Shown: piece after piece, positions 54,815 through 63,291 of the stretch
Numbering within the stretch: the stretch's first letter is position 1
Layout: each line of letters opens with the position of its first letter
Source of the DNA: Novosphingobium sp. 9U
GTDB taxonomy: Bacteria > Pseudomonadota > Alphaproteobacteria > Sphingomonadales > Sphingomonadaceae
Length of the DNA: 64,000 nt
Direction: 5' to 3'
Assembly (NCBI RefSeq): GCF_902506425.1
Contig: NZ_LR732469.1
Coordinates: 1,907,285 to 1,971,284, forward strand
Made by a program: the position numbers and the translations under genes
Notes under the pieces: model-generated
What the model saw: only the letters and a program-made list of their open reading frames with translations
Databases searched by the model: none
Told to the model about the DNA's origin: nothing

Positions 54815-55948
54815 ATGTCGCCGCGTCGCCAGCCTCTTATCCGCGCCCTCACCCTGCTGCCAGCCCCCCTGCTCGCGCTGGCGGCATGCGGCGGTGGACA
54901 GGACGGCCCGCCGCCGCCGAGCGCCGAGGCGCAAGCCGCCGTGCGCGACGATGGCGGCGCCGCGCGCATCCCGCTGGCGCGCGCCATCGACACGATGTTC
55001 GATGCCGACGCGGTGGGACCGACTCAGGCCTTGGTGGTGATGAAGCGCGGCAGCGTCGTCGCCGAGCGCTATGCCCCCGGGATCGATGAAAAGACGCCGC
55101 TACCCGGCTGGTCGATGGCGCAGTGCGTCACCGCGCTGATGATCGGTCAGCTGGTCAGCGACGGCCGCCTGCGCATGGACGAGACCGCGCCGGTGCCCGA
55201 TTGGCAGCGCCCCGGCGACCCGCGCGGCGAGATCACCTTGCGCCAGCTGCTGCAGATGCGCTCGGGCCTGCGCCATACCGAAACGGCGGAACCGGAGCGC
55301 ACGTCCGACCGCACCCGCATGCTGTTCCTCGACGGGCGCGACGACATGGCCGCCTATGCCGAAGCGCAGCCGCTCGAAGCTCCCGCCGGACGGCAGTTCG
55401 AGCCTTCGGCGGCGACCGGCGTGATCCTCGCCGATCTGGCTGGACGCGTGCTCACCGATAGCCGCGACCCCATCCTGAAGCGGCGCGCGGTGGGTGACTA
55501 CTTGCGCACGCGCGTGCTCGATCCCGTGGGCATGAAGGGCACGCAAGTCACCTATGACCGCGCCGGCACGCTGGTGGGTTCGAGCATGATGCTCAGCCCG
55601 GCGCGCAGCTGGGCGATGCTGGGCGAGTTCCTGCGCCACACCGGCTCGGTCAAGGGCGCGCAAGTGTTGCCGCATCGCTGGGTGACCTTCATGCGCACCG
55701 CCTCTCCGCGCGACCCGGCTTACGGCGCCGGCGTGTGGCTGAACGGAACGCCGCGTTCGGGCACCGCGCTGCTGTGGCCGGGTCAGGGGCGCAAGAACCT
55801 GTTTGCGTGCTTGGGCGAGCATGGGCAATACTTGGTGGGCTCTCCCGACCAGCTGCTGACGGTGGTGCGGCTGGGGCACTCGGCTCCTGAACAGGAGGCG
55901 GCGCTGCACGACCGGATGGGTCAGTTGATCGAGCTGTTTCCGGGCTAG
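54815..55948 (+). CDS. Serine hydrolase/beta-lactamase-fold lipoprotein lacking catalytic residues
   Basis: The 377-residue lipoprotein has lipobox LAAC (Cys about 25) and the class C beta-lactamase/6-aminohexanoate-dimer hydrolase-like fold: LPGWSMAQCVTALMIGQLVS, LRQLLQMRSGLRHT, KAGTQV-like MKGTQVTYDRAG, and the late LGEHGQYLVGSPDQ region. In active members the first motif is SxxK and the second is YxS/N; here they read S100-M-A-Q103 and F195-E-P-S198, so the general-base Lys and the Tyr are gone. It may be a non-catalytic binding protein. Family membership is clear from the surrounding sequence. Confidence 0.8.
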   Translation: MSPRRQPLIRALTLLPAPLLALAACGGGQDGPPPPSAEAQAAVRDDGGAARIPLARAIDTMFDADAVGPTQALVVMKRGSVVAERYAPGIDEKTPLPGWSMAQCVTALMIGQLVSDGRLRMDETAPVPDWQRPGDPRGEITLRQLLQMRSGLRHTETAEPERTSDRTRMLFLDGRDDMAAYAEAQPLEAPAGRQFEPSAATGVILADLAGRVLTDSRDPILKRRAVGDYLRTRVLDPVGMKGTQVTYDRAGTLVGSSMMLSPARSWAMLGEFLRHTGSVKGAQVLPHRWVTFMRTASPRDPAYGAGVWLNGTPRSGTALLWPGQGRKNLFACLGEHGQYLVGSPDQLLTVVRLGHSAPEQEAALHDRMGQLIELFPG

Positions 55949-55955
55949 GCCCGTC

Positions 55956-56099
55956 CAGATCCTCCCCTGCAAGGGGAGCGGGACCGTCCGCGAAGCGGAT
56001 GGTGGAGGGGTGTCACGGCTCGCGAAGTATTCGACCGAAAGGGTTACACCCCTCCGTCAGTCCTGCGGACTGCCACCTCCCCTTGCAGGGGAGGATCTT
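55956..56099. repeat. REP-like inverted repeat, family B, copy 2
   Basis: GATCCTCCCCTGCAAGGGGA and its complement TCCCCTTGCAGGGGAGGATC bound ~144 bp between two convergent genes (serine hydrolase-like and PhzF-like). It closely resembles 17971-18108, reversed in the middle portion. Confidence 0.85.
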
Positions 56100-56105
56100 G
56101 CAGCT

Positions 56106-56900
56106 TCAGAACGTAAACCGCCCTTCGACCACCGTCACGCAAGGGCCGCCCAGCCACGCTACGTCGCCTTCGATGCGGCACGTCAGCAAGCCGCCACGCT
56201 GTGAGGCCTGGTAGGCGGTGAAGCTTTCACGCCCGAGCCGCCGGGTCCAGAATGCCGTGAGCACCGCGTGCGCCGAGCCGGTGACACTGTCCTCATCCAC
56301 CCCGCCGCCTGGCACGAACACGCGGCTGACGACATCCGTTTCCGTGCCCGGGGCGGTGACGATGAACTGGTCGTCGCCTAGCGCCTCCAGCCCGCGCAAG
56401 TCGGGGGCCAGCGCCCGCACCGCCGCCTCGTCGGGATAGAGGAAGACGTTGTAGCCCAGCGGCGAACGCCAGGTCTCCACCGGCTCGGCGCCGAGCAGCG
56501 GTTTCGCCGCCGCGACATCGGCGCGCTCGGTGACGATCGCCGGCAGGCCAAGGCTCAGGACCGGACCGTCGCGGCGCACCACCAGCACGCCGGCTTGCCG
56601 GGTCCGGAATGTCACCTGCTCAAGGCCGGGCTCCAGCCTCAGCAACACGTGCCCCGACGCAAGCGTGGCATGGCCGCACAGGCGGATCTCGCAAGCAGGC
56701 GTGAACCAGCGCAGCTCCCAATCCGCCTCGCCGCTTGCGTCGCGCACCACGAAGGCCGTCTCGGCGAACATGTTCTCCGCCCCGATCGCCTGAAGGACCC
56801 TGTCTTCCGGCCAGTTGTCCAGGATCATCACCGCCGCCTGATTGCCGGCGAACGGTTGGTCGGCAAAGGCATCGACATGCCAGTAAGGAACCGTAGGCAT
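56106..56900 (-). CDS. PhzF-family isomerase-like protein
   Basis: The 264-residue protein has the PhzF fold signatures: FAGNQAAVMIL near the N-terminus, the catalytic glutamate in NMFAETAFVV, RLCGHATLASGHVLL and, late, DEDSVTGSAHAVLTAFW. PhzF isomerises a phenazine precursor, but most homologs have unknown substrates and no phz genes are here. It is the last gene of a minus-strand unit with the CDF transporter and pdxH. Confidence 0.88.
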   Translation of the reverse strand: MPTVPYWHVDAFADQPFAGNQAAVMILDNWPEDRVLQAIGAENMFAETAFVVRDASGEADWELRWFTPACEIRLCGHATLASGHVLLRLEPGLEQVTFRTRQAGVLVVRRDGPVLSLGLPAIVTERADVAAAKPLLGAEPVETWRSPLGYNVFLYPDEAAVRALAPDLRGLEALGDDQFIVTAPGTETDVVSRVFVPGGGVDEDSVTGSAHAVLTAFWTRRLGRESFTAYQASQRGGLLTCRIEGDVAWLGGPCVTVVEGRFTF

Positions 56901-57862
56901 CAGGCGCGTCCTTCTTCGCGGGCGGCGGCGAGGTATTCCTCCACGTCGCAGGTGTGCGGCAGCACGTCTTCGCCGGCAGGGCCCTGCTCGTCGACGTGTC
57001 CGTTGGGTTCGGGATGGATGATGATCTCGGTTTCCGGGAACTCGGCCTGGAGTCGCGCTTCCATGTCGTCCATGATCGCGTGCGCCTGGCCCAGGGTCAT
57101 GTCGGGGTCGATCCAGACGTGGAACTGCACGAAGTCGCGATTGCCCGAGGTGCGCGTGCGCATGTCATGGACGCCGGTGATGTCCGGATTACGGGCGAGC
57201 ACGGCCAGGAAGCGATCCTTCTTCTCGGCCGGCCACTCGTGATCCATCAGCTGCTCGATGGCGGCTTGCGAGGCGGTCCAGGCGCTCCAGCCCAGCCAGC
57301 CGGCGATCGCCAAGCCGAACAGCGGATCGGCACCGGCAAAGTCCAGGAACTGGTCCACCACCAGCGCGGCGATCACCGCCAGGTTGAGCAGCAGGTCGGA
57401 GCTGTAGTGCACGCTGTCGGTCGCGATCGCCAGGCTGCCGGTGCGGCGCACCACATGCCGCTGCCACGCGAGCAAGGCCAGCGTCACCACGATGGCCGCC
57501 AGCGACACGCCGATCCCTTGCGCCGCGGCCTGGGTGCGTCCGCCATCGACGAACTGCTCGATCGCCCGCGCGGCGATGCCCAGCGCCGAGATCGAGATCA
57601 GCACGATCTGGAACAGCGCCGCGATCGCCTCCGCCTTGCCGTGGCCGAAGCGGTGCTTGTCATCCGCGGGCATCGCCGCGATCCACACGCCCGCCAGCGT
57701 CGCGCAGCTGGCCACGAGGTCGAGCGTGGTGTCGGCCAGGCTGCCGAGCATGGCAGTGGAGCCGGTCGACCACGCCGCCCAGCCTTTCAGCACCAGCAGC
57801 AACAACGCCGCGGCGATGCTGGCCAGCGCGGCGCTGCGGTTGAGGGTGCCGGCTCCGCTCAT
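56900..57862 (-). CDS. Cation diffusion facilitator (zinc/iron transporter)
   Basis: The 320-residue CDF protein has six membrane helices and the metal-site motifs: SLADTTLDLVASCATLAGVW (HxxxD-like, here D45/D49 type), DDKHRFGHGKAEAIAALFQI, and a second site in DSVHYSSDLLLNLAVIAALV. A C-terminal cytoplasmic domain (VHDMRTRTSGNRDFVQFHVW, TEIIIHPEP) follows. It exports Zn(II), Fe(II) or similar ions from the cytoplasm. ATG 57862 is chosen over a longer frame. It overlaps the PhzF-like gene by one base (TGATG). Confidence 0.9.
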   Translation of the reverse strand: MSGAGTLNRSAALASIAAALLLLVLKGWAAWSTGSTAMLGSLADTTLDLVASCATLAGVWIAAMPADDKHRFGHGKAEAIAALFQIVLISISALGIAARAIEQFVDGGRTQAAAQGIGVSLAAIVVTLALLAWQRHVVRRTGSLAIATDSVHYSSDLLLNLAVIAALVVDQFLDFAGADPLFGLAIAGWLGWSAWTASQAAIEQLMDHEWPAEKKDRFLAVLARNPDITGVHDMRTRTSGNRDFVQFHVWIDPDMTLGQAHAIMDDMEARLQAEFPETEIIIHPEPNGHVDEQGPAGEDVLPHTCDVEEYLAAAREEGRA

Positions 57863-57872
57863 CGCCAAGATC

Positions 57873-58484
57873 TCATGGATACAGCAGCGTGCTCGACCAG
57901 CCGCCAGCCCCGTCCGACCGGAACAGCCGCCGCTCATGCAGGCGATAGGGGCGGTCCACCCAGAATTCGATCGCAGTGGGCTGCAGGCGGAACCCGGTCC
58001 AATGCGCCGGCCTCTCGATCTCGCCCTCGCCGAAGCGCGCCTCGATCTCCTGGAAGCGCGTCACGAAAGTCTCGCGCGCGTCGAGCGGGGCGGACTGGTC
58101 CGACGCGACCGCGCCCAGCTGCGAATCGCGCGCACGCGAATGGAAGTAGTCGTCCGCCATGGCGGCATCGACTTCGCTGATGGACCCCTCGATACGGATC
58201 TGGCGGCGCAGGCTTTTCCAATGAAACAGCAGCGCCGCGTTGGGATTGGCGCGCAGCTCCGCGCCCTTGCGGCTGTGGGCATTGGTGTAGAACACGAAGC
58301 CATCGGGGCCATGCCCCTTGAGCAGCACCATGCGCACCGAGGGCAGCCCGTCCGGCGTCGCAGTGGCGAGCGCCATCGCATTGGAATCGTTGAGTTCGCT
58401 TGCACGTGCCTCGGCAAACCAGAGATCGAACAGGGAGATCGGGTCGCTATCGGGGATCACGTCGCTTCGGGTGTCAAAATCCAT
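57873..58484 (-). CDS. pdxH: Pyridoxamine 5'-phosphate oxidase PdxH
   Basis: PdxH oxidises PNP/PMP to pyridoxal phosphate with FMN. The 203-residue protein has [20 protein letters not shown], the FMN/substrate motifs [20 protein letters not shown] and [16 protein letters not shown], and the C-terminal [25 protein letters not shown] precedes ATG 58484. The CDF gene starts 10 bp after its stop. Confidence 0.95.
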   Translation of the reverse strand: MDFDTRSDVIPDSDPISLFDLWFAEARASELNDSNAMALATATPDGLPSVRMVLLKGHGPDGFVFYTNAHSRKGAELRANPNAALLFHWKSLRRQIRIEGSISEVDAAMADDYFHSRARDSQLGAVASDQSAPLDARETFVTRFQEIEARFGEGEIERPAHWTGFRLQPTAIEFWVDRPYRLHERRLFRSDGAGGWSSTLLYP

Positions 58485-58619
58485 GGTGGTCCTCGGATGA
58501 GCGCAGGGCAGCGGGCTTGCGTGCTTAACCCACACAAGTGCGATCAGTTACCGCCTGTGCACGAGCGTGCAACCCGCCGCTTGCCGGGACGCCGATGCGA
58601 ACCTAGCTATGCTGCCGAT

Positions 58620-59594
58620 ATGGCAGCAGATCCTTATACCACTTTGGGTGTTTCCCGCGGCGCGAGCGAAAAGGAGATCAAGTCCGCTTATCGCAAGCTG
58701 GCCAAGGAGCTCCACCCCGACGCCAACAAGGACAATCCCAAGGCGTCTGAGCGCTTCAGCGAAGTGACGGGTGCCTACGACCTGCTGAGCGACAAGGACA
58801 AGCGCGCCCGCTTCGACCGCGGCGAGATCGATGCCGACGGCAACCCGATGGGCTTCGGCGGAATGGGCGGCGGAAGCGGCGGCTTCGGCGGCGGCGCGCA
58901 TCGCGGCTTCGGCGGTGGCGGTGGGTTTGAAGGATTCTCCAGCGAGGGCATCGACCTGGGCGATCTGTTCGGTGACATGTTCGGCGGACGCGCCGGCGCT
59001 CGTGGTGCCGGGATGGGCGGAATGGGCGGCGGCGATCCGTTCGGCGGCGCCCGCCAGCAGCGCCGCACGGCCGCGCGCGGTGCAAACGTCTCGTACCGGC
59101 TCTCGGTCTCGCTACCCGATGCGGCCAATCTGGCGCCGCAGCGGATCACGCTGGGCGATGGCAAGACGATCGATCTCAAGCTGCCCAACGGCGTCGAGGA
59201 CGGCACCCAGATGCGCCTCGCCGGCAAGGGCGAGCAAGGTGCGGGCGGTGCCGGCGACGCGATCGTCACGATCCAGATCCAGCCGCACACCTGTTTCAAG
59301 CGCGAGGGCGACGATGTACGGCTCGACTTGCCGGTGACGCTGGACGAGGCGGTGAACGGCGCCAAGGTTCGCGCGCCGACGGTCAGCGGCGCGGTCATGC
59401 TCTCGGTGCCCCCGGGCAGTTCCTCGGGCAAGGTGCTACGGCTGAAGGGCCGCGGCTTTACTCGCAAGGACGGAACGCGCGGCGATCAGCTGGTGACGTT
59501 GGAGATCGTGCTGCCTGAGGGCGACGCTGATCTGGCCCAGCGCCTCGAAGGCTGGCGCGACACGCGTGACGTGCGCGGGAAACTGGGCGTTTGA
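58620..59594 (+). CDS. DnaJ C-terminal-domain cochaperone (CbpA-like)
   Basis: The 324-residue protein has a J domain (PYTTLGVSRGASEKEIKSAY...KELHPDANKDN with HPD), a long glycine/phenylalanine-rich linker (about 75-150), no zinc-finger, and DnaJ-type beta-sandwich C-terminal domains (SVSLPDAANLAPQRITLG, FKREGDDVRLDLPVTLDEAV). This is the CbpA/type B layout; it works with DnaK. ATG 58620 is the start; the frame stays open far upstream, but that is a shadow. Divergent from pdxH. Confidence 0.92.
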   Translation: MAADPYTTLGVSRGASEKEIKSAYRKLAKELHPDANKDNPKASERFSEVTGAYDLLSDKDKRARFDRGEIDADGNPMGFGGMGGGSGGFGGGAHRGFGGGGGFEGFSSEGIDLGDLFGDMFGGRAGARGAGMGGMGGGDPFGGARQQRRTAARGANVSYRLSVSLPDAANLAPQRITLGDGKTIDLKLPNGVEDGTQMRLAGKGEQGAGGAGDAIVTIQIQPHTCFKREGDDVRLDLPVTLDEAVNGAKVRAPTVSGAVMLSVPPGSSSGKVLRLKGRGFTRKDGTRGDQLVTLEIVLPEGDADLAQRLEGWRDTRDVRGKLGV

Positions 59595-59611
59595 TGTCCT
59601 GCGCCAGATCC

Positions 59612-59746
59612 TCTCCCACTGGGAGAGGGGGACCGCCGCCAGTGGCGGTGGTGGAGAGGGCCTTGGGCTACACAAGCGACGGGCTTTGCCGCGCTCCCTC
59701 CGACGGCCATGCTGGCCGCCACCTCCCCCGCTGGGGGAGGATCTAG
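59612..59746. repeat. Divergent REP-like inverted repeat related to family B
   Basis: GATCCTCTCCCACTGGGAGA and the complementary CCACCTCCCCCGCTGGGGGAGGATC edges bound ~135 bp between the cochaperone and the YihY-like gene. The core GGCGGTGGTGGAGAGGG is also paired with CCTCCGACGGCC-type sequences. It differs in detail from the 17971 and 55956 copies. Confidence 0.6.
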
Positions 59747-59806
59747 AGCTTGCCAAATACCGGCTCCAAGTCCGGCCTTACGCCTGAGGCGCGCCGCAAG
59801 GACGCA

Positions 59807-60730
59807 ATGCGGCGCAGCTCCGGCCTGCAGGCGCGCATTCGCGAGAAGACCGGGCCGGGCTCCAGTTTCTACAACGTTACCAAGCGCGTGGTCACTGGCG
59901 CCTGGGAGGACGGCTTCATCCACGCCGGCAATCTCGCCTACGTCACCCTGCTGGCGCTGTTCCCCTTCTTCATCGTCGTCGGCGCGGTGTTCTCGGCGAT
60001 CGGCGAGCGCGAGCAGCTCGACGCCTCGATCGACAACCTGCTCACCGCCCTGCCCCCACGCGTCGCGCAAGTGCTGGCGCCGGTTGCGCATGATGTCGCC
60101 GCCGATCGCCAGGGCTGGCTCTTGTGGATCGGCGGGCTGTTCGGGATCTGGTCCGCTGCCAGCTTGATCGAGACCATCCGCGACATCCTCCATCGCGCCT
60201 ACGGCACCCAGCCGACTCGCGCCTTCTGGCGCTATCGCCTGACCTCGACCGGCATGATCCTGGCCGCGGTGCTGATCCTGCTGGTTTCGCTCTCGGGCCA
60301 AGTGCTGATCGCCTCGGTGCAGGAGGTGATCGTCACGCTGTTCCCCCGGATCGACGCGCCGGTGTTCGGCTTCGTGGTCACGCACCTTCTGACCGCGCTG
60401 ACGCTCTACGGCTCGATCTACACGCTGTTCTACACGCTGACGCCGTCGGCCTACCAGAAGCCGATCTACCCGCGCTGGCCGGGTGCGCTGCTGGTGACGG
60501 TGTGGTGGGTGGTCGTCGCGATTGCCCTTCCGCGCGTGCTGGCGACATTTTTCCGCTACGATTTGACCTATGGCAGCCTGGCCGGGGTGATGATCGCACT
60601 TTTCTTTTTCTGGCTTGTCGGACTAGGGATGGTGGTTGGCGCCGAACTCAACGCGGCGCTGACGCAATCGCCCGAGGAGCGGGCGTTGAATGAAGCCGGT
60701 GGGCCGCTCGCGCCCGCAGCCGGCGAGTGA
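59807..60730 (+). CDS. YihY/BrkB-family membrane protein
   Basis: The 307-residue protein has about six membrane helices (NLAYVTLLALFPFFIVVGAV, LLWIGGLFGIWSAASLIETI, GMILAAVLILLVSLSGQVLI, ALLVTVWWVVVAIALPRVLA, GVMIALFFFWLVGLGMVVGA) and the YihY/BrkB layout. Function unknown; YihY-like proteins were once mislabelled RNase BN. The AAGGA before ATG 59807 supports this start; a TTG at 59750 would add 19 residues. Confidence 0.87.
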   Translation: MRRSSGLQARIREKTGPGSSFYNVTKRVVTGAWEDGFIHAGNLAYVTLLALFPFFIVVGAVFSAIGEREQLDASIDNLLTALPPRVAQVLAPVAHDVAADRQGWLLWIGGLFGIWSAASLIETIRDILHRAYGTQPTRAFWRYRLTSTGMILAAVLILLVSLSGQVLIASVQEVIVTLFPRIDAPVFGFVVTHLLTALTLYGSIYTLFYTLTPSAYQKPIYPRWPGALLVTVWWVVVAIALPRVLATFFRYDLTYGSLAGVMIALFFFWLVGLGMVVGAELNAALTQSPEERALNEAGGPLAPAAGE

Positions 60731-60742
60731 CGGGATATACGA

Positions 60743-61546
60743 ATGACAGGTCTGATGCAGGGGAAGCGCGGTCTCATCATGGGCCTGGCGAACGATAAGT
60801 CGCTCGCCTGGGGCATTGCGAAGAAGCTGGCCGAGCATGGCGCCGAGCTGGCGTTCTCCTACCAGGGCGAGGCGCTCGCCAAGCGGGTAAAGCCATTGGC
60901 GGAGAGCCTGGGCAGCGACTTCCTGCTCGAATGCGACGTGTCGAACATGGACGCGCTCGACACCGCGTTCGAGACCTTGAAGGCGCGCTGGGAGACGATC
61001 GACTTCGTCGTCCACGCGATCGGCTTTTCCGACAAGAACGAGCTGCGCGGCAAGTACGTCGATACCAGCCTCGACAACTTCCTGATGACCATGAACATCT
61101 CGGCCTATAGCCTTGTCGCGGTGACCAAGCGCGCGGTCGCGATGATGCCGAACGGCGGCTCGATCCTGACGCTGACATATTATGGCGCGGAAAAGGTGGT
61201 GCCGCACTACAATGTGATGGGCGTGGCCAAGGCAGCGCTGGAGACCTCGGTCCAGTACCTCGCGAACGATCTGGGCCCGCAGAACATCCGCGTGAACGCG
61301 ATCTCGGCCGGTCCGATCAAGACCCTGGCAGCCAGCGGCATCGGCGACTTCCGCTATATCCTCAAGTGGAACGAGCTGAACGCGCCGCTGCGTCGGAACG
61401 TGACGATCGAGGACGTGGGCGGCAGCGGGCTGTACTTCCTGTCGGATCTTGCGTCGGGCGTGACGGGCGAGGTGCACCACGTCGATGCGGGCTACCACGT
61501 GGTCGGCATGAAGCAGGAAGACGCGCCGGACATCGCGCTGAGCTGA
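60743..61546 (+). CDS. fabI: Enoyl-[ACP] reductase FabI
   Basis: FabI reduces the enoyl-ACP double bond in fatty-acid elongation with NADH. The 267-residue SDR protein has GLIMGLANDKSLAWGIAKKL, the YYGAEKVVPHYNVMGVAKAA active-site region (Tyr...Lys), and a C-terminal EVHHVDAGYHVVGM as in FabI. It is the target of triclosan-type inhibitors in other bacteria. It lies 12 bp after the YihY-like gene. Confidence 0.96.
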   Translation: MTGLMQGKRGLIMGLANDKSLAWGIAKKLAEHGAELAFSYQGEALAKRVKPLAESLGSDFLLECDVSNMDALDTAFETLKARWETIDFVVHAIGFSDKNELRGKYVDTSLDNFLMTMNISAYSLVAVTKRAVAMMPNGGSILTLTYYGAEKVVPHYNVMGVAKAALETSVQYLANDLGPQNIRVNAISAGPIKTLAASGIGDFRYILKWNELNAPLRRNVTIEDVGGSGLYFLSDLASGVTGEVHHVDAGYHVVGMKQEDAPDIALS

Positions 61547-61553
61547 GCATCTA

Positions 61554-61580
61554 TATCCTCTCCCCCCAGGGGAGAGGATA
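61554..61580. terminator. 12-bp perfect hairpin, bidirectional terminator candidate
   Basis: TATCCTCTCCCC (61554-61565) pairs perfectly with GGGGAGAGGATA (61569-61580) around CCA, between the convergent fabI and a periplasmic-protein gene. Its core resembles the CCTCTCCC edge of the family-B-like repeat at 59612. Confidence 0.6.
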
Positions 61581-61585
61581 AGACG

Positions 61586-62134
61586 TCACGGCTTGGTCGT
61601 GCCCTGAGCCGCGGCATCCTGCGCCTTCTTGCGTGCCTCGTACGCGCGCTCTTCCGCCTCGACGCTGGCCTGCTCCTCGGCGGCCGTCGCGTCGATGGTC
61701 GAGAGGCGCTTCTCGCGCTCCTTGGAGATCAGTTCGCCGAACTTCACGTCGGTGCCGTTCGCACGCTCCGCCTTGGCGCGCTGGATCATCGCCTGGGTAC
61801 AGCCGGTGAAGCCACCTGCGCCCACCGGCGAGCAGCTGTCGGTGCCGAAGCGGCCGACCGTCTCGTACGCCGTAACCTTGTTGCTCCACGCTTCCGAAGT
61901 CGGACTATCGATGCCGCGCAAGGGCTCGGGGATGCGATAGCGCTCGCCTTCGGGCTTGCGCGCGCAGACGGTGATTTCGTCGCCGCTGGAGGCGGGGCAC
62001 GGGTCGTCGCCGTAGACGATGACCTGGTTCACCCGCTCGTTGCCGCCGCTCGCAGCCGCATCGTCTTGGGCCATGGCCGGCGCGGCGAAAGCCAGGGCCG
62101 CGAAGGCGGAAGCGATGGTCCAGGTACGCAGCAT
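61586..62134 (-). CDS. Periplasmic hypothetical protein
   Basis: The 182-residue protein has a signal peptide (MLRTWTIASAFAALAFAAPAMA), four cysteines (DPCPASS, TVCARK, DSCSPV and GCTQA) that could form two disulfides, and a highly charged helical C-terminal half (AKAERANG...EREKRLSTIDATAAEEQASV). Proteins like this are common in sphingomonads with no known function. ATG 62134 is chosen because it starts the signal peptide. Confidence 0.75.
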   Translation of the reverse strand: MLRTWTIASAFAALAFAAPAMAQDDAAASGGNERVNQVIVYGDDPCPASSGDEITVCARKPEGERYRIPEPLRGIDSPTSEAWSNKVTAYETVGRFGTDSCSPVGAGGFTGCTQAMIQRAKAERANGTDVKFGELISKEREKRLSTIDATAAEEQASVEAEERAYEARKKAQDAAAQGTTKP

Positions 62135-62242
62135 AAGTCGAGCTCCAACAGGCGATCCAACGCGCGCCATTCCCGTCGATATAGGGGGTGCGCAGATTGA
62201 ATGATAGCTGAAGGCGCCCGGTTTGGTTCCCGGCGCGAGCGC

Positions 62243-62767
62243 TCAGATCCGCTCGGAGAGACGGATCGCCAGCCTGCACCCCAGCCGGATCGCGCCGGAG
62301 AGCAGCGGATAGGCCGGCGCCTGCTCCGCCCCGCCGGCGATCGCGGCATGATGATGCTCACGCTCGTCGTCGCGGAACTTGGCGATGCGCGCGGCGAGCT
62401 CCGGGTCCTCGTCGCCCAACTCGTCAAGCTGCTGGCCGTAGTGCCGCTCGATCTCGGTCTCGATCGCGGCAGTGCAGGCCATCGCTGCCTCGGGCCCCAG
62501 CAGCGCCGTCGCCGCACCGAGCGCGAAGCCGGCTGCCGACCACACCGGCTGCAGCAGCGTCGGGCGCACGGCGCGCTCCGCGATCATGGCATCGAACACC
62601 TGGCGGTGCTCGGCTTCCGCGGCCGCCATGCCGGCGATCTCGGCCGCGCCGGGTGCGCGATTACCCATCACCGCGAGCTGCCCGGCGTAGATGCGCGTCG
62701 CGCCGTACTCGCCCGCCTGGTCGACGCGCAGCATGCGTTCAGATCTGATCTTGGCCGATGTGGTCAT
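62243..62767 (-). CDS. coq7: 2-polyprenyl-3-methyl-6-methoxy-1,4-benzoquinone hydroxylase Coq7/UbiF-type
   Basis: The enzyme adds the last hydroxyl in ubiquinone synthesis with a di-iron centre. The 174-residue protein has DQAGEYGATRIYAGQLAVMG, the iron ligands in AAEAEHRQVFDAMIAE (ExxH), and the second set in ETEIERHYGQQLDELGDEDP and FRDDEREHHHAAIAGG. It overlaps the dsbB gene by 4 bp (ATGA). Confidence 0.95.
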   Translation of the reverse strand: MTTSAKIRSERMLRVDQAGEYGATRIYAGQLAVMGNRAPGAAEIAGMAAAEAEHRQVFDAMIAERAVRPTLLQPVWSAAGFALGAATALLGPEAAMACTAAIETEIERHYGQQLDELGDEDPELAARIAKFRDDEREHHHAAIAGGAEQAPAYPLLSGAIRLGCRLAIRLSERI

Positions 62768-63255
62768 GCAGCCTTCCTTCCGCGCGTGAGCAGGAACGCG
62801 ATGGCCAATGCCGCCGCAGTCGAGAACAGGAAGTTCCAGCCGGCGAGCGAGATCCCGAACAACGACCAGGGCGCTACATCACAGCGGATCACCGGCGCGG
62901 CCAGGATCGCCGCGAGCGGATCGCCACCCTTGGCAAAGGTGTTGGCGGTGCAGGCAGTGACACCTTGCCACCAACCATATTCGACGCCGGCGTGGAAGCC
63001 GCCGATCAGGCCACCGACCGCGATCGCCAATCCGGCCAGCGCCACCATCGCCCGTGCCGGCAGCACGAAGGCCAGCAGCGCCAAGCCCAGTGCCGCGAAG
63101 TGGGCGTAGCGCTGCCACCAGCACATCTCGCAAGGCGGCAGGCCGAAGCCGTACTGGCTGATGTACGCGCCTGCGAGCAGGGCCGCCGGTGTCAGCAGCG
63201 CGAGCCACCGTGCGGCGCGCAAGGGTTCGTCAGGTCCGATCCTAGTCACAGTCAC
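62764..63255 (-). CDS. Disulfide bond formation protein B-like (DsbB family)
   Basis: The 163-residue membrane protein has four helices, the first loop with the redox pair LPPCEMCWWQRYAHFAALGL (CxxC), and the second loop with cysteines in GVTACTANTFAKGGD and PVIRCDVAP. It passes electrons from DsbA to quinones. The substrate DsbA is not in the window. It overlaps coq7, linking disulfide oxidation with ubiquinone synthesis in one unit. Confidence 0.9.
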   Translation of the reverse strand: MTVTRIGPDEPLRAARWLALLTPAALLAGAYISQYGFGLPPCEMCWWQRYAHFAALGLALLAFVLPARAMVALAGLAIAVGGLIGGFHAGVEYGWWQGVTACTANTFAKGGDPLAAILAAPVIRCDVAPWSLFGISLAGWNFLFSTAAALAIAFLLTRGRKAA

Positions 63256-63291
63256 AATCCACGGGGCCGGCTATCGATCAAGAAATGAGGC

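Noticed and set aside
57441..58619. Extension of the DnaJ-like frame upstream
   Set aside because: The region is antisense to the CDF and pdxH genes; the J domain starts at ATG 58620.
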